A stretch of DNA of 64,000 bases from a bacterium (GCA_013360215.1 JABWCP010000011.1:25164-89163), one strand, 5' to 3'. Shown: positions 1 to 9,422, counted from the first letter of the stretch. Notes: generated from the sequence alone by a model not told the origin. A program made the numbers and translations.

Positions 1-670
1 GTTGATCATTCTGTTTGTATTGTTGTTTGATAAGCTGCCCAAAAAATGGACGAATCCGTTTCGTCACGGCTATGAAGTATTTTTGATGTTGCCTGTCTTG
101 GCGATTTCCATTTGGATCGGCTACATGGTCGGTTATTGGATTGAAACCAACATGCTTGGCGGTGATGTGCAAAACTGGCTTTATCAAACGCTCGGTATCC
201 GCTACGATCAACGTAATTCGATCATTATCGGCATAGCGATGGCGTTTGCGGTGATGCCGATTATTTTTACGATTACCGAAGATGCACTCTCCAGCGTACC
301 TAAACATTTGACCAGCGCTTCATTGGCATTGGGTGCGACGCGTTGGCAGACGGCGATCAAAGTGGTGTTACCCGCGGCCAGTGCGGCCATTTTTTCCGCC
401 GTGATGATCGGTTTTGGTCGTGCGGTCGGTGAAACGATGATCGTACTCATGGCGACCGGCAATACCCCCATTATGGACTGGAGCATTTTTAACGGGATGC
501 GTACGCTTTCCGCCAATATCGCCGTTGAAATCCCAGAAGCGCCTGAGGGTGGAACACTGTACCGCGTACTCTTTTTATCCGGTTTGTTGTTATTTGTGAT
601 CACGTTTGTGGTCAATACGCTGGCGGAAATAGTGCGTCAGCGTTTGCGAAAAAAATATGCATCCATGTAA
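1..670 (+). CDS. pstC: Phosphate ABC transporter permease PstC (5' end missing)
   Basis: This is the C-terminal 222 residues of an inner-membrane permease of the high-affinity phosphate importer. The reading frame enters from the left edge at base 2, so the apparent first codon is not a true start. It holds several hydrophobic segments and the cytoplasmic EAA-type loop that docks on the ATPase (SLALGATRWQTAIKVVLPA, about residues 105-123 of the visible part), followed by the GRAVGETM segment typical of PstC. The end (RQRLRKKYASM) closely resembles the end of the next permease. The gene lies 12 bases before pstA and heads a pstC-pstA-pstB-phoU-phoB-phoR run. Any substrate-binding protein PstS and Pho-box promoter would lie to the left of the window. 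Confidence 0.93.
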   Translation, partial: LIILFVLLFDKLPKKWTNPFRHGYEVFLMLPVLAISIWIGYMVGYWIETNMLGGDVQNWLYQTLGIRYDQRNSIIIGIAMAFAVMPIIFTITEDALSSVPKHLTSASLALGATRWQTAIKVVLPAASAAIFSAVMIGFGRAVGETMIVLMATGNTPIMDWSIFNGMRTLSANIAVEIPEAPEGGTLYRVLFLSGLLLFVITFVVNTLAEIVRQRLRKKYASM

Positions 671-682
671 CGGAATAATGAC

Positions 683-2308
683 GTGAAAAATCTTTTTAAA
701 AGCGGCGATATTTTTTTGTGGTTCACCGGTGCCGTACTCGGTATGATCATGTTTCTCGTTGCGGGCTTGCTGCTCATCGTAAGCTTGCAAGGTGTGGGCG
801 TTTTTTGGCCGGGCAGTGTGGCGGAAGTCGAACTCAAAGATGGACGACGTTTTGCCGGCGAAATCATGCAGGAGGAAAATATCCCGCTGACCAATGTGCC
901 GGATGCATATAAAGAAGAAGTGCAAACGCGCATTCAAATCAAAACCGGTAATCGCGATATTTATGGGTTGGATTTCAAATGGCTAAACACATACGATATC
1001 GCGTCATTGCAGTATCCGGATGACTTCGTAATTATCGAACGGCGTGAATTCGGTAATTTCTACGGACGCGTGGCTTCGATTTCAGAAAACGGAACAATCA
1101 TCGCCAGCGGAGCACAGGCGACCGAAACGTTGGATCAGTTTCTCCGCAAAGCCTTGGACGTGCATGATGAACAACTGCACCTCGAAAAAGGGGAAGGCGG
1201 TCGCATCAACCGGGCGATCGAGGATACGCGACTTGAAATCAAACGTCTGAAATTTTATAAAGAAGATACGCCGGAATTATTGTCGTCGCTTGAGGCGGAG
1301 ATTCATCGTTTGCAAGAAGCGTATCAGGGCATTCAAAAACAATTGGAAACGTTGCATCTGAAAACGAGCGGCATGTATGTCAGCGTGATCACTACCGACG
1401 GTCAAACCCGCGATTTACCGGTGTCCAAAATCGTGCGTTTTTATCAACCCAATACGATGAATACGTTTGAGAAATCCGGTTTTTATATAAGCAAAATATT
1501 TGAGTATCTGACGGATGAACCGCGCGAGTCGAATACGGAAGGCGGCGTTTTCCCGGCTATATTCGGTACGGTGTTGATGGTGTTTTTGATGAATCTGGTC
1601 GTAGTTCCATTTGGCGTCGTGGCCGCGCTGTACCTGCGCGAATACGCGAAACAGGGAATCGCTGTACGATTGATTCGCATCGCGGTCAATAATCTTGCGG
1701 GCGTACCGTCGATCGTTTTCGGAATTTTCGGATTAGGTTTTTTTGTGTACTTCTGCGGCGGCACGATAGATCAACTTTTTTATCCGGATCGCCTTCCGAC
1801 GCCGACATGGGGCACCGGCGGTATTTTGTGGGCATCGCTGACACTTTCTTTATTGACGGTGCCGGTCGTGATCGTTGCAACGGAAGAAGCCCTGACTACC
1901 GTTCCTAAAGGCGTACGGGATGCGTCGCTGGCGCTGGGTGCGACAAAGTGGCAAACCACATGGCGCGTGGTCATACCGGCTTCTACACCGGGTATTTTGA
2001 CGGGTGTGATTTTGGCTATGGCGCGCGGTGCAGGCGAAGTGGCGCCGCTGATGATCACGGGTGTCGTTAAGCTGGCTCCCAATCTGCCGTTGGACGGATC
2101 GTTTCCCTTCTTTCATTTGGATCGCAAATTCATGCATCTCGGATTTCATATTTACGACGTGGGTTTCCAATCGCCCAATGTAGAAGCGGCCAAACCCATG
2201 GTGTTTATGACGGCGTTGCTTTTGATCACGATAGTGCTTTTGCTCAATCTGACGGCGATCATCGTGCGTGCGCGTTTACGAAAAAAATATCAAGGTTCGG
2301 CATTTTAA
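683..2308 (+). CDS. pstA: Phosphate ABC transporter permease PstA with a large periplasmic insert
   Basis: This is the second permease of the phosphate importer, 541 residues, against about 280-300 for a typical PstA. The GTG start at 683 follows the pstC stop by 12 bases. A first membrane helix (about residues 10-37) is followed by roughly 250 extra residues that should lie in the periplasm. They include a beta-rich start ([13 protein letters not shown]) and a charged coiled-coil stretch (about residues 170-226). The canonical permease core begins near residue 286 and carries the EAA loop ([18 protein letters not shown]) and the [12 protein letters not shown] segment. The stop overlaps the first possible pstB start. 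Long PstA proteins are known in some lineages, but the role of the extra domain is not clear. Identity is firm and the insert is described only. Confidence 0.95.
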   Translation: MKNLFKSGDIFLWFTGAVLGMIMFLVAGLLLIVSLQGVGVFWPGSVAEVELKDGRRFAGEIMQEENIPLTNVPDAYKEEVQTRIQIKTGNRDIYGLDFKWLNTYDIASLQYPDDFVIIERREFGNFYGRVASISENGTIIASGAQATETLDQFLRKALDVHDEQLHLEKGEGGRINRAIEDTRLEIKRLKFYKEDTPELLSSLEAEIHRLQEAYQGIQKQLETLHLKTSGMYVSVITTDGQTRDLPVSKIVRFYQPNTMNTFEKSGFYISKIFEYLTDEPRESNTEGGVFPAIFGTVLMVFLMNLVVVPFGVVAALYLREYAKQGIAVRLIRIAVNNLAGVPSIVFGIFGLGFFVYFCGGTIDQLFYPDRLPTPTWGTGGILWASLTLSLLTVPVVIVATEEALTTVPKGVRDASLALGATKWQTTWRVVIPASTPGILTGVILAMARGAGEVAPLMITGVVKLAPNLPLDGSFPFFHLDRKFMHLGFHIYDVGFQSPNVEAAKPMVFMTALLLITIVLLLNLTAIIVRARLRKKYQGSAF

Positions 2309-2331
2309 TGTATATTCATAAAGAGAACACT

Positions 2332-3150
2332 ATGGACATTCGTATCAGTATGGACAATTCCGCGCCGGGTGAATCAACACCGGAGCAAGTTTCACATCGT
2401 GTGAAAATCGTTTCGCGCGATATCAATATGTATTACGGCGCACACCATGCGCTCAAAAACATTTCGGTGGATATTCATGCCAACGAAGTCACCGCGTTGA
2501 TCGGTCCGTCGGGTTGCGGTAAATCAACATACCTGCGCTTATTTAACCGGATGAACGATCTGATCGAAAACGTACGTATCGACGGTCAGATTCTCATGGA
2601 AGGGCAAAACATCTATGATAAAGATACGGACGTGGTGGAGCTTCGAAAAAAAGTCGGCATGATTTTTCAGAAGTCCAATCCGTTTCCTAAATCCATCTAT
2701 GAAAATGTGGCATACGGTCCGCGCGTCAATGGTGAAAATAACAAAACCAAATTAGACGGCATCGTCGAACGGTGTTTACGAAAGTCGGCCTTGTGGGACG
2801 AAGTAAAAGATCGTCTTCACGCTTCGGCGTACGGATTGTCCGGCGGTCAACAGCAACGTTTATGTATAGCCCGTGCGTTGGCCGTGGATCCCGAAGTCTT
2901 ATTGATGGATGAACCATGTTCCGCTCTGGATCCGATCGCCACACAAAAAATCGAAGATCTTATCGAAGAATTGAAGCGTGATTATACCATCGTCATCGTC
3001 ACGCACAATATGCAACAAGCGGCCCGCGTGTCGGATAAAACGGCATTTATGTGGATGGGCGAGTTGATCGAATTTAACGCCACTAAAAAAATATTTACCT
3101 CGCCGGAGAAAAAAATGACCGAAGATTATATCACGGGTCGCTTCGGATAG
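2332..3150 (+). CDS. pstB: Phosphate import ATP-binding protein PstB
   Basis: This is the cytoplasmic ATPase that powers phosphate uptake through PstC/PstA. Walker A (GPSGCGKST), the ABC signature (LSGGQQQR), Walker B (VLLMDEP) and the H-loop ([14 protein letters not shown]) are all present in order. It also has the PstB hallmarks FNRMNDL and [20 protein letters not shown] prefer the ATG at 2332 because AGAGAAC lies a few bases upstream. An in-frame ATG at 2308 overlaps the pstA stop (TAATG) and would add eight residues. The N-terminal part before the ABC core is about 25 residues longer than usual and polar. Confidence 0.96.
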   Translation: MDIRISMDNSAPGESTPEQVSHRVKIVSRDINMYYGAHHALKNISVDIHANEVTALIGPSGCGKSTYLRLFNRMNDLIENVRIDGQILMEGQNIYDKDTDVVELRKKVGMIFQKSNPFPKSIYENVAYGPRVNGENNKTKLDGIVERCLRKSALWDEVKDRLHASAYGLSGGQQQRLCIARALAVDPEVLLMDEPCSALDPIATQKIEDLIEELKRDYTIVIVTHNMQQAARVSDKTAFMWMGELIEFNATKKIFTSPEKKMTEDYITGRFG

Positions 3151-3201
3151 AAAGACATAAACCTAACCATGAAAAGTTTTGAGAATAAAGGATTATAATA
3201 C

Positions 3202-3873
3202 ATGAAAGCTCAGTTTACGGAACAGCTCGGCCAACTTGAAAAACTTGTTATCGAAATGGGCAGCGTCGTTGAATCGCAGGTCAATAACGTCGTGACCGCG
3301 CTGCTGACGCACAATTCGGAATTAGCCCAGACCGTGATCAAACAGGACGAAACAGTCGATGCGTTGGAAATGCAAATTGACGAAGCCGTGCTTAATCTGC
3401 TTGCTTTGCATCAGCCTGTAGCGATGGATTTACGCGACATCATCGGTATTTCTAAGATCAACGGTGATCTTGAACGTATCGGCGATCATGCGCTCAATAT
3501 CGCGCAGTCCGTGCTGGTGATCAATGAACGCAATTACCGCGGCATCCACGCACAGATATCCAAAATGGCCGATATTACGCGGGAAATGCTCAAAGATGCG
3601 ATTGACAGTTTTATTCACAAAGACGCCGATCAGGCTATCGCGGTATGCCGACGTGATGATACGATTGACGATATCAATAAGTTCATGTTTGCGGATGTAT
3701 TGGCCGGAATGATCAAAGACCCGCAGAGTATTCCGATTTCGATGGAGATCATTCGCATCAGTAAAAATTTCGAACGCATGGCTGATCTTTGTACCAATAT
3801 TGCCGAGGACGTTGTGTTTATTCGTAATGCGAAGTCTATCAAACATCAGAAAGAACTACTACAACCAAAGTAA
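3202..3873 (+). CDS. phoU: Phosphate signalling protein PhoU
   Basis: A 223-residue all-helical protein with two PhoU repeats. The first contains DLRDIIGISKINGDLERIGDHA and the second contains SMEIIRISKNFERMADLCTNIAED; each has the E-R-x-[GA]-D metal-binding pattern. In the family, PhoU links the Pst transporter to the PhoR kinase and keeps the Pho response off when phosphate is plentiful. The start at 3202 has AAAGGA about 11 bases upstream. It sits between pstB and the phoB/phoR pair, the context expected for this role. Confidence 0.95.
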   Translation: MKAQFTEQLGQLEKLVIEMGSVVESQVNNVVTALLTHNSELAQTVIKQDETVDALEMQIDEAVLNLLALHQPVAMDLRDIIGISKINGDLERIGDHALNIAQSVLVINERNYRGIHAQISKMADITREMLKDAIDSFIHKDADQAIAVCRRDDTIDDINKFMFADVLAGMIKDPQSIPISMEIIRISKNFERMADLCTNIAEDVVFIRNAKSIKHQKELLQPK

Positions 3874-3878
3874 AGCGT

Positions 3879-4586
3879 ATGTCTAAAAAACCAAAAACCA
3901 TCCTGTGCGTTGACGACGAACACGATATCCTGGATATTCTAACGTACAATCTCAAAAAAGAAGGATACCAGGTATATACCGCGGACAATGGCGATAAAGC
4001 GATCACCATGGCGGAGAAAATTCGACCCGATATGGTTTTACTGGACATCATGATGCCGGGCAAAGACGGATTGGAAGTGTGTAAAGCGCTGAGAGCGAAT
4101 CCGCACCTTAAAGATGCGCACGTTATTTTTCTGACCGCCAAAGCCGATGAAGTGGATGAAATCATCGGGCTTGAATTTGGTGCCGATGACTATGTAACCA
4201 AACCATTCAGCCCTCGCAAAATCGTAGCCCGCGTGAAAGCGCTGTTTCGCCGTGTCGAAGTCCAAAAAGAACTTACGGACGACAAAAAAAGCATCATTAA
4301 AATCGGCGGTATCGAAATCAACCGGATCAACTATACCGTACAAGTGGACGGCCAGGAAGTAAAATTTCTCCACAAAGAATTTGAATTGTTGTATTTTCTG
4401 ATGAATCGGCCCAATATGGTGTTTTCCAGAAACAATCTTCTTTATCATGTGTGGGGCGAAGATGCATTTTTTGTGGATCGCACCGTGGATGTCCATATAA
4501 CAAAAATTAGAAAAAAATTAGGCCCGTACGGCGATTGGATCGAAACCATTCGCGGTGTGGGTTATAAATTCATACAAAACGCCTGA
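3879..4586 (+). CDS. phoB: PhoB-type response regulator (receiver plus winged helix)
   Basis: A 235-residue OmpR/PhoB-family transcription regulator. The receiver domain (1-120) has the acidic pair D12-D13, the phosphoacceptor D56 (LLDIMMP) and K108 (GADDYVTKPF). The C-terminal half is a winged helix with the family pattern KEFELLYFLMN, VWGEDAF, RTVDVHITKIRKKLG and GVGYKF. It starts 5 bases after phoU and ends 2 bases before the kinase gene, so all three are probably co-translated. By context it activates phosphate-starvation genes. No Pho box can be tested because the operon promoter is outside the window. Confidence 0.9.
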   Translation: MSKKPKTILCVDDEHDILDILTYNLKKEGYQVYTADNGDKAITMAEKIRPDMVLLDIMMPGKDGLEVCKALRANPHLKDAHVIFLTAKADEVDEIIGLEFGADDYVTKPFSPRKIVARVKALFRRVEVQKELTDDKKSIIKIGGIEINRINYTVQVDGQEVKFLHKEFELLYFLMNRPNMVFSRNNLLYHVWGEDAFFVDRTVDVHITKIRKKLGPYGDWIETIRGVGYKFIQNA

Positions 4587-4588
4587 TC

Positions 4589-5992
4589 ATGAAAAAAATC
4601 AGTTCGCAGATTTCATATGCGACGATCGCACTTTTCCTGGTAGGAATCGTAGCCCTTCTTTTCGTTGTAGATAATCTTCTTCGCAAAAATCTCCAACACG
4701 AACTGATCGAAAACCTTAAAGTTCATTGCTTACTGATTGATGAACTATTGCCGGTACAGCCGGATTCGCTGGAGCGGGAAATCCCTATGTATTCGCGTAT
4801 GGCCGGCGTGCGTATCACCGTGATGGATATCCAGGGTCGTGTATGGGCTGATTTTGACGGTACGCGTTTTACACGCACCATCGAAAATCACATCATGCGT
4901 CCCGAGATACAAATGGCGCTGAGCGATGTGGCGGGATTCGGTTATGCGATACGGCATTCCGGTACCGTGGATCAGGATTTGGTTTATACGGTGTATAAGT
5001 CGCCTAAACAGCGTTTTGTGCGCGTCGCTCAAAATCAATCGTTCATTGACGGCATTACATCACAAGTCCGATTTACGTTTTATTTGGCGTCCGTATTGGT
5101 CGTCGGATTGATGCTGTTTCTTACCGTTCGTATAGCCAAACGCATCACGCGTCCTTTGACTGAGATCATACAGGCTTCGTCGGAAATCAAATCCGGAAAT
5201 TATGATAAAGAGATCATTGTCCGTGAAGACAATGAACTCGGCGAATTGGGTCGTACACTCAATGCCATGTCGGCCAAATTGAAAGACGATATCAAACAGC
5301 TCAATAAAGTACAGGAAATCAGAAAAGATTTTGTGGCCAATGCTTCGCATGAATTGCGCACTCCGATCAGTTCGGTACGCGGGTATATCGAAACATTGCT
5401 GGACGGTGCGTATCATGACGAAGAAGTGAGCAAAAAATTTCTTGAACGCGCGCATTCTAATATTTTGCGTCTTGAAAATATCGTCAATGATATGCTGGAC
5501 CTTTCCCGTTTGGAGTCCCGCGATCAATCGCTGAGTCTGCGCTATTTTAATGTCGAACAAAGTCTGCGTAATATTGTTGCTGATTTTGAAGAGGTGGCAC
5601 GGCGTAAAAATCTGGATTTGGCATGTACGGTCAATTTGCCCTCGGATTTCAAATTTATCGCGGACCCGTATCAGTTTGATAAGGCCGTATTGAATCTCGT
5701 AGAAAACGCCGTCAAATATACGGAAAAAGGGCGCGTGGATGTGCGCGCAAAGTTTGAGAATAAGAAACTAGTGGTCGAAGTTGAGGATACCGGCAACGGT
5801 ATCAAACAAGAAGATACGGAGCGTATTTTCGAACGTTTTTATCGTGTGGACCGTGGTCGTTCACGGGAACAAGGCGGGAGCGGTCTGGGGCTTGCTATTG
5901 TCAAACATGTTATGGAAATTCATAAGGGAACTGTACGTCTCGAAAGTGAAGTCGGGAAAGGTTCCCGCTTTATTCTCACTTTTCCTGTGTGA
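4589..5992 (+). CDS. phoR: PhoR-type sensor histidine kinase
   Basis: A 467-residue membrane kinase. It has a first membrane helix (about 11-28), a periplasmic or extracytoplasmic region to about 160, a second helix (162-181), and a HAMP linker (about 182-234). HisKA carries H254 in NASHELRTP. HATPase_c shows the N box (NLVENAVKYT), DTGNGI, FERFYRV and GSGLGLAIVKH. Unlike E. coli PhoR it has a genuine extracytoplasmic domain and no obvious PAS domain. It lies 2 bases after phoB and its stop overlaps a possible GTG start of the next gene. Assignment as PhoR rests on the operon; the architecture alone would fit several kinases. Confidence 0.88.
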   Translation: MKKISSQISYATIALFLVGIVALLFVVDNLLRKNLQHELIENLKVHCLLIDELLPVQPDSLEREIPMYSRMAGVRITVMDIQGRVWADFDGTRFTRTIENHIMRPEIQMALSDVAGFGYAIRHSGTVDQDLVYTVYKSPKQRFVRVAQNQSFIDGITSQVRFTFYLASVLVVGLMLFLTVRIAKRITRPLTEIIQASSEIKSGNYDKEIIVREDNELGELGRTLNAMSAKLKDDIKQLNKVQEIRKDFVANASHELRTPISSVRGYIETLLDGAYHDEEVSKKFLERAHSNILRLENIVNDMLDLSRLESRDQSLSLRYFNVEQSLRNIVADFEEVARRKNLDLACTVNLPSDFKFIADPYQFDKAVLNLVENAVKYTEKGRVDVRAKFENKKLVVEVEDTGNGIKQEDTERIFERFYRVDRGRSREQGGSGLGLAIVKHVMEIHKGTVRLESEVGKGSRFILTFPV

Positions 5993-5997
5993 GTCGT

Positions 5998-6519
5998 ATG
6001 AAATCAATACAATTACTCTCGCAGCTTGAGCTTACCTGCATCAAACCCGATGACCATCAAAAACGATTTCAGATCATGGATGGAGCCGACGTGGTCGGTG
6101 AGCTGAGCTATGCCAAATCGGCGGGCACACTTGCCCGCGCCGAGTCCGGCGATGCGATTTGGACGTTCAAACGATGCGGTCTTTGGAAGCCGTACATCTC
6201 AATCCGTAAAGAGGGCACGCACACCAATCTGGCGCGCATCGTTCTCGGTTGGCACAATGTGCTGATGTCGGAGCCGCCACTCCGGCGCGTACATTTTCGC
6301 AATTCGAGCTTTTGGCACAACGAATGGTCGTGGGTGACCGATGAAGATGAAACGATCATGAAATTCAAACCGACGCATGATCATCATATGCGCGGGAAAA
6401 TTGTGATTCATGAAAAATTTCGTCAGGACGGATGGCTCATGATGATGGCATTGCTGGGCTGGTATATGCTGGTTTCGCTTGAAGATGAAGCCGGCGATAC
6501 GATGGTCGTGATGTCCTGA
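5998..6519 (+). CDS. Conserved-looking protein of unknown function after phoR
   Basis: A 173-residue protein (176 if translation begins at the GTG at 5989, which overlaps the phoR stop). It has no signal peptide. The body is beta-rich with regularly spaced aromatic and charged residues (GELSYAK, DAIWTFKRCG, NSSFWHNEWSW, DETIMKF), and ends in a hydrophobic segment (WLMMMALLGWYMLVSL). The pattern is reminiscent of tubby-C2/LURP-one-like proteins, but that is a guess from layout, not a recognised match. It is the last gene of the pst-pho run and meets ftsE tail to tail with one base between stops. Confidence 0.6.
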   Translation: MKSIQLLSQLELTCIKPDDHQKRFQIMDGADVVGELSYAKSAGTLARAESGDAIWTFKRCGLWKPYISIRKEGTHTNLARIVLGWHNVLMSEPPLRRVHFRNSSFWHNEWSWVTDEDETIMKFKPTHDHHMRGKIVIHEKFRQDGWLMMMALLGWYMLVSLEDEAGDTMVVMS

Positions 6520-6520
6520 T

Positions 6521-7180
6521 TCAGTTGGGTGCGTCGGTGATTTTGCCGCCTTCGACACGGATAATGCGTTTGGGAAGCGCCTTCACGATGTTATAATCGT
6601 GGGTGGCCATAACGATGGCTGTGCCTTCCGCGTTTATTTTGGTCAGCAGCTGCATGATCTCCATCGAAGTATCCGGATCAAGATTACCGGTCGGTTCGTC
6701 AGCGAGGATCACCATCGGTTCGTTGACAAGTGCGCGTGCGATGACGACGCGCTGTTGTTCGCCGCCGGATAATTCGTACGGCATGCTGTTCTTTTTGGTG
6801 GAAAGCCCTACTTGGGCCAGTGCACGCATCACTTTTTTCGGAATTTCGCTTTTGGGCGTCTCCGTGACGAGCAACGTAAACGCTATATTATCGTAAACCG
6901 AACGATCCCGTAATAACCGAAAATCCTGAAATACAATACCCAGCTGTCGGCGCAGGTAAGGGATTTCCTTTTTTTTGACATTCGATGATTCAAATTCACC
7001 GATGCGCACCTGACCTTCTTCAGGTATGATATCCATATATAATAATTTAAGCAGTGTGCTTTTGCCGGCACCGCTAGGTCCCAACAAATATACGAACTCA
7101 CCCGGAGCGATGCGTAGCGAAGCGTTTTCCAAGCTGGTGCGATTGCGATAACGTACGGTTACGTTTGAAAGTTCGATCAT
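6521..7180 (-). CDS. ftsE: FtsE-like ABC ATPase
   Basis: A 219-residue ABC ATPase with Walker A (GPSGAGKST, residues 34-42), Q-loop ([10 protein letters not shown]), signature (LSGGEQQR), Walker B ([12 protein letters not shown]) and H-loop (ATHDYNI). Length and the FQDFRLL and [11 protein letters not shown] motifs fit FtsE, which with the permease FtsX activates peptidoglycan hydrolases at the divisome. The MacB/LolD family is the alternative. No FtsX-like permease is adjacent; it follows a SPOR-domain lipoprotein by 3 bases. SPOR domains bind denuded septal glycan, so the pairing supports a cell-division role. Confidence 0.8.
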   Translation of the reverse strand: MIELSNVTVRYRNRTSLENASLRIAPGEFVYLLGPSGAGKSTLLKLLYMDIIPEEGQVRIGEFESSNVKKKEIPYLRRQLGIVFQDFRLLRDRSVYDNIAFTLLVTETPKSEIPKKVMRALAQVGLSTKKNSMPYELSGGEQQRVVIARALVNEPMVILADEPTGNLDPDTSMEIMQLLTKINAEGTAIVMATHDYNIVKALPKRIIRVEGGKITDAPN

Positions 7181-7183
7181 CGG

Positions 7184-7909
7184 TTACTCCGCGTCTTTTA
7201 CGACAAACGCTTTGGGAAACGTTTTTTTCAATTCATCGGCTTTCGCGCGGTCCTCAAACCCGCCGATCCATACCTTGTACATACCGTCGGTATGGGAAAT
7301 TTTAGAGCGTACTGATTGTTTGGATTCGGCTTCCGTTTTTGCTTTTTGCGCTGCCGCTTCAGTAGAAAAAGATCCGATTTGAAGCCAGAAAAGTTCTTTA
7401 CCGGAAATCTTCGGCGTAGCCATATCTTTCATTTCATGGATCCACGCATCGGGATAACCGTTTTGTATTAGTTTCTGTTTGGCGGCATCGGCTTCTTCCC
7501 GTGTCATAAAATCGCCGACCCAGACGCGCCACTTGCCGTCGGTTTTGTCATCCAAAACATACACGGCTTTTTTCCATGTGGTATCGGCGGAGAGCGATGT
7601 ATAATTTTTCTGTGCGTTGGAGGGACTGCCTGCAAACACCTGTACGCGGAAACGCGCCTGGATCGTGGGCTCGTAAGTTTTATAAGTGATCGAATCGGGC
7701 GCAGGCGTCATCGGGCTTACCGTATCCGGGGGAGTGATCATATCATTGGGTAGTTTTTCATCGGCCAAAAAATCTAATTTTTCTGATTTATTTTTTTCCG
7801 ACGTCTCAAGCGCTTTGGCAAAGTCGGCATCGGATTTAGCCGCAGGCTGCGTGGTTTTACAAGAAACTACCGTAAGCACAGCCGCAATGGTCACAATCAT
7901 CAAACGCAT
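7184..7909 (-). CDS. Lipoprotein with two SPOR repeats
   Basis: A 241-residue lipoprotein. The signal MRLMIVTIAAVLTVVSC ends in a lipobox with C17. After a low-complexity polar linker there are two SPOR-like repeats. One (about 85-150) begins RFRVQVFAGSPSNAQ and ends WRVWVGDFMTREEADAAK. The other (about 165-238) begins LFWLQIGSFSTEAAAQ and ends YKVWIGGFEDRAKADELK. SPOR domains recognise peptide-free glycan strands at the division septum. It probably sits in the outer or inner membrane facing peptidoglycan. It is cotranscribed with ftsE downstream and with the DUF971 gene 21 bases upstream. Confidence 0.85.
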   Translation of the reverse strand: MRLMIVTIAAVLTVVSCKTTQPAAKSDADFAKALETSEKNKSEKLDFLADEKLPNDMITPPDTVSPMTPAPDSITYKTYEPTIQARFRVQVFAGSPSNAQKNYTSLSADTTWKKAVYVLDDKTDGKWRVWVGDFMTREEADAAKQKLIQNGYPDAWIHEMKDMATPKISGKELFWLQIGSFSTEAAAQKAKTEAESKQSVRSKISHTDGMYKVWIGGFEDRAKADELKKTFPKAFVVKDAE

Positions 7910-7930
7910 ACATTTTCTCCGATAGGTGTA

Positions 7931-8242
7931 TTAAAACAAATTACTTTTTTCGCGCAAATAGCTGTATGAATATATACCCGTATCATGTCCGTCCGACCAG
8001 GTAAAACGCAGAGCATAGCGCCCGACTTCCTGCACGTCCGACATCGTAATATCCGCAAATTGCTCCGGATACAGTGGGTTGGCTTCTCCGCCGTGTTTGG
8101 TCGTGTCACAATTGGCGCAGGGGCATGCTGCGCGCAGATAGGCGTACGGTAACTCGCTGAGTTTTCCGTCGGCCCATTGGATCGTGACTAATTTTTTACC
8201 GCGGTCTATCGTGACGTCCGTAGCGGTTTCGTGATTCAGCAT
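7931..8242 (-). CDS. DUF971-family small protein
   Basis: A 103-residue protein of the DUF971 / GBBH-N-like fold. Typical features are WADGKLSELPYAYLRAACPCA with a Cys-rich CPCANC motif, and the end GRYALRFTWSDGHDTGIYSY. The domain occurs alone in many bacteria, and fused to hydroxylases or Mrp-type Fe-S proteins elsewhere, so a metal or Fe-S link is possible but not shown here. The start codon overlaps the end of the upstream hydrolase gene by seven bases, which suggests coupled translation. Confidence 0.85.
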   Translation of the reverse strand: MLNHETATDVTIDRGKKLVTIQWADGKLSELPYAYLRAACPCANCDTTKHGGEANPLYPEQFADITMSDVQEVGRYALRFTWSDGHDTGIYSYSYLREKSNLF

Positions 8243-9000
8243 AATGATTTCAAAAAATTTATGGTTTCGTTTTGTACTATCGTTTTATCAAAATCCAACG
8301 TGGCTAAATGATACGTGTTTTCGAGAACAACTTTTTTCTTTTGGGTCGAAGCGACGCGGCGATAAATCATGTCCTGGTTGCGAAAATCAAACGTATGATC
8401 TTCACGTCCGTGTATCGTAAGCAACGGGCAAGCTACATTGCCGATCTCGGCCCGCAGCGATTTCAACAGTTTGAGCAACTCATGAATACTGGCATACGGC
8501 ATGCGTGTGTAATGCACTTCCGTTTGTTTGACGCGTTCATCTTTGACATCCGGCCCGTACAATTTTGGTTTGTGTTTTATGAAATGTTTGACTAACGGCA
8601 CCAACCCAATGCCGGTATTATAGATTTTTAATCCCGATGCGATGGTAACTACACCGTCTACAGCACGGTTTCGCGCCGCGAGCAATAAAGCGAGGCATCC
8701 GCCCATAGATTGTCCGGCGATAAAAACTTTGTTGTAATTTTTTTTCATTTCTAAAAAAGCAATATTAACCGCTTCATACCATTCCGACCAATAACGTGTA
8801 GCGAGGTCGTCGGGTGTAGTACCGTGTCCCGGAAGCAGTATGCCGCGTGCATCCATGCCGTTTTCATAAATTCTCTTTCCGAGTTCGCGCATCGAGTGGC
8901 AACTGGAAGTGAAACCGTGGACTAATAGTACGGCGTTACGTGCCGGGGTTTCCGAAGTGTAAAAGAACGGTTCGGCGCCGGGCATGAGCTCCGGGGTCAT
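8236..9000 (-). CDS. Alpha/beta hydrolase, monoglyceride lipase/carboxylesterase-like
   Basis: A 254-residue cytoplasmic alpha/beta hydrolase. The oxyanion region is LLVHGFTSSCHSM, the nucleophile elbow is AGQSMGG, the acid is in HGREDHTFDF, and a C-terminal His lies in NTYHLATLDFDK. This layout matches carboxylesterase Est30 and bacterial monoglyceride lipases. An open frame extends 37 codons further upstream, but it runs over the preceding gene. The ATG at 8998-9000 is one base from that gene's TGA (TGATATG), so I take it as the start. The product is probably a short-chain ester or monoacylglycerol hydrolase; the substrate is unknown. Confidence 0.83.
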   Translation of the reverse strand: MTPELMPGAEPFFYTSETPARNAVLLVHGFTSSCHSMRELGKRIYENGMDARGILLPGHGTTPDDLATRYWSEWYEAVNIAFLEMKKNYNKVFIAGQSMGGCLALLLAARNRAVDGVVTIASGLKIYNTGIGLVPLVKHFIKHKPKLYGPDVKDERVKQTEVHYTRMPYASIHELLKLLKSLRAEIGNVACPLLTIHGREDHTFDFRNQDMIYRRVASTQKKKVVLENTYHLATLDFDKTIVQNETINFLKSLC

Positions 9001-9001
9001 A

Positions 9002-9394
9002 TCACTTAAACGCCGCGAGGCGCTGCATAATACCGCTGATATCAAAGCCGTCAGTAGTGCCTTCATTGGCCAATTTATCAATGAGTTGCGCCATACCAAG
9101 GACGGCAACATTCACGTTTTCGATCATATCGGGCGTCAGGAGTGGTTTCCCGTCTTTGACGACTTTGAATCCGTCTTCCAGCGCACGCCCGATCTCTTCG
9201 ATAGGGGTCAGACCGAGCATACGTGCTGCGCCTTTCATGCTGTGGGAAGTGCGGTGAAGCTGCTCAATCGCTGCAGGATTGGAAGGGTTCGCAGCAATTT
9301 CTTTCATCTTATCGTTAAGTATCTGAAGATTTTCGGCGCTCTCGGCTTTGAAAACGGCCATAATCTCCATCATTTCTTCTTTGGAAAATTCCAT
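9002..9394 (-). CDS. Stand-alone histidine phosphotransfer (Hpt) domain protein
   Basis: A 130-residue all-helical protein with the Hpt signature HSMKGAARMLG, the first His being the phosphorylated residue, followed by a GLTPIEEIGRALED helix. There is no kinase or output domain, so it should shuttle phosphate between receivers and kinases. The start at 9394 has GAGGTG just upstream. The frame is open further, but the extra 43 codons lack an Hpt match. It is the first gene of the hpt-hydrolase-DUF971-SPOR-ftsE run. No hybrid kinase lies next to it, so its partners are unknown; receiver-only regulators at 14.8-15.9 kb are possible. Confidence 0.85.
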   Translation of the reverse strand: MEFSKEEMMEIMAVFKAESAENLQILNDKMKEIAANPSNPAAIEQLHRTSHSMKGAARMLGLTPIEEIGRALEDGFKVVKDGKPLLTPDMIENVNVAVLGMAQLIDKLANEGTTDGFDISGIMQRLAAFK

Positions 9395-9422
9395 ACACAC
9401 CTCGGAATGTTTCAGGTCGGTG

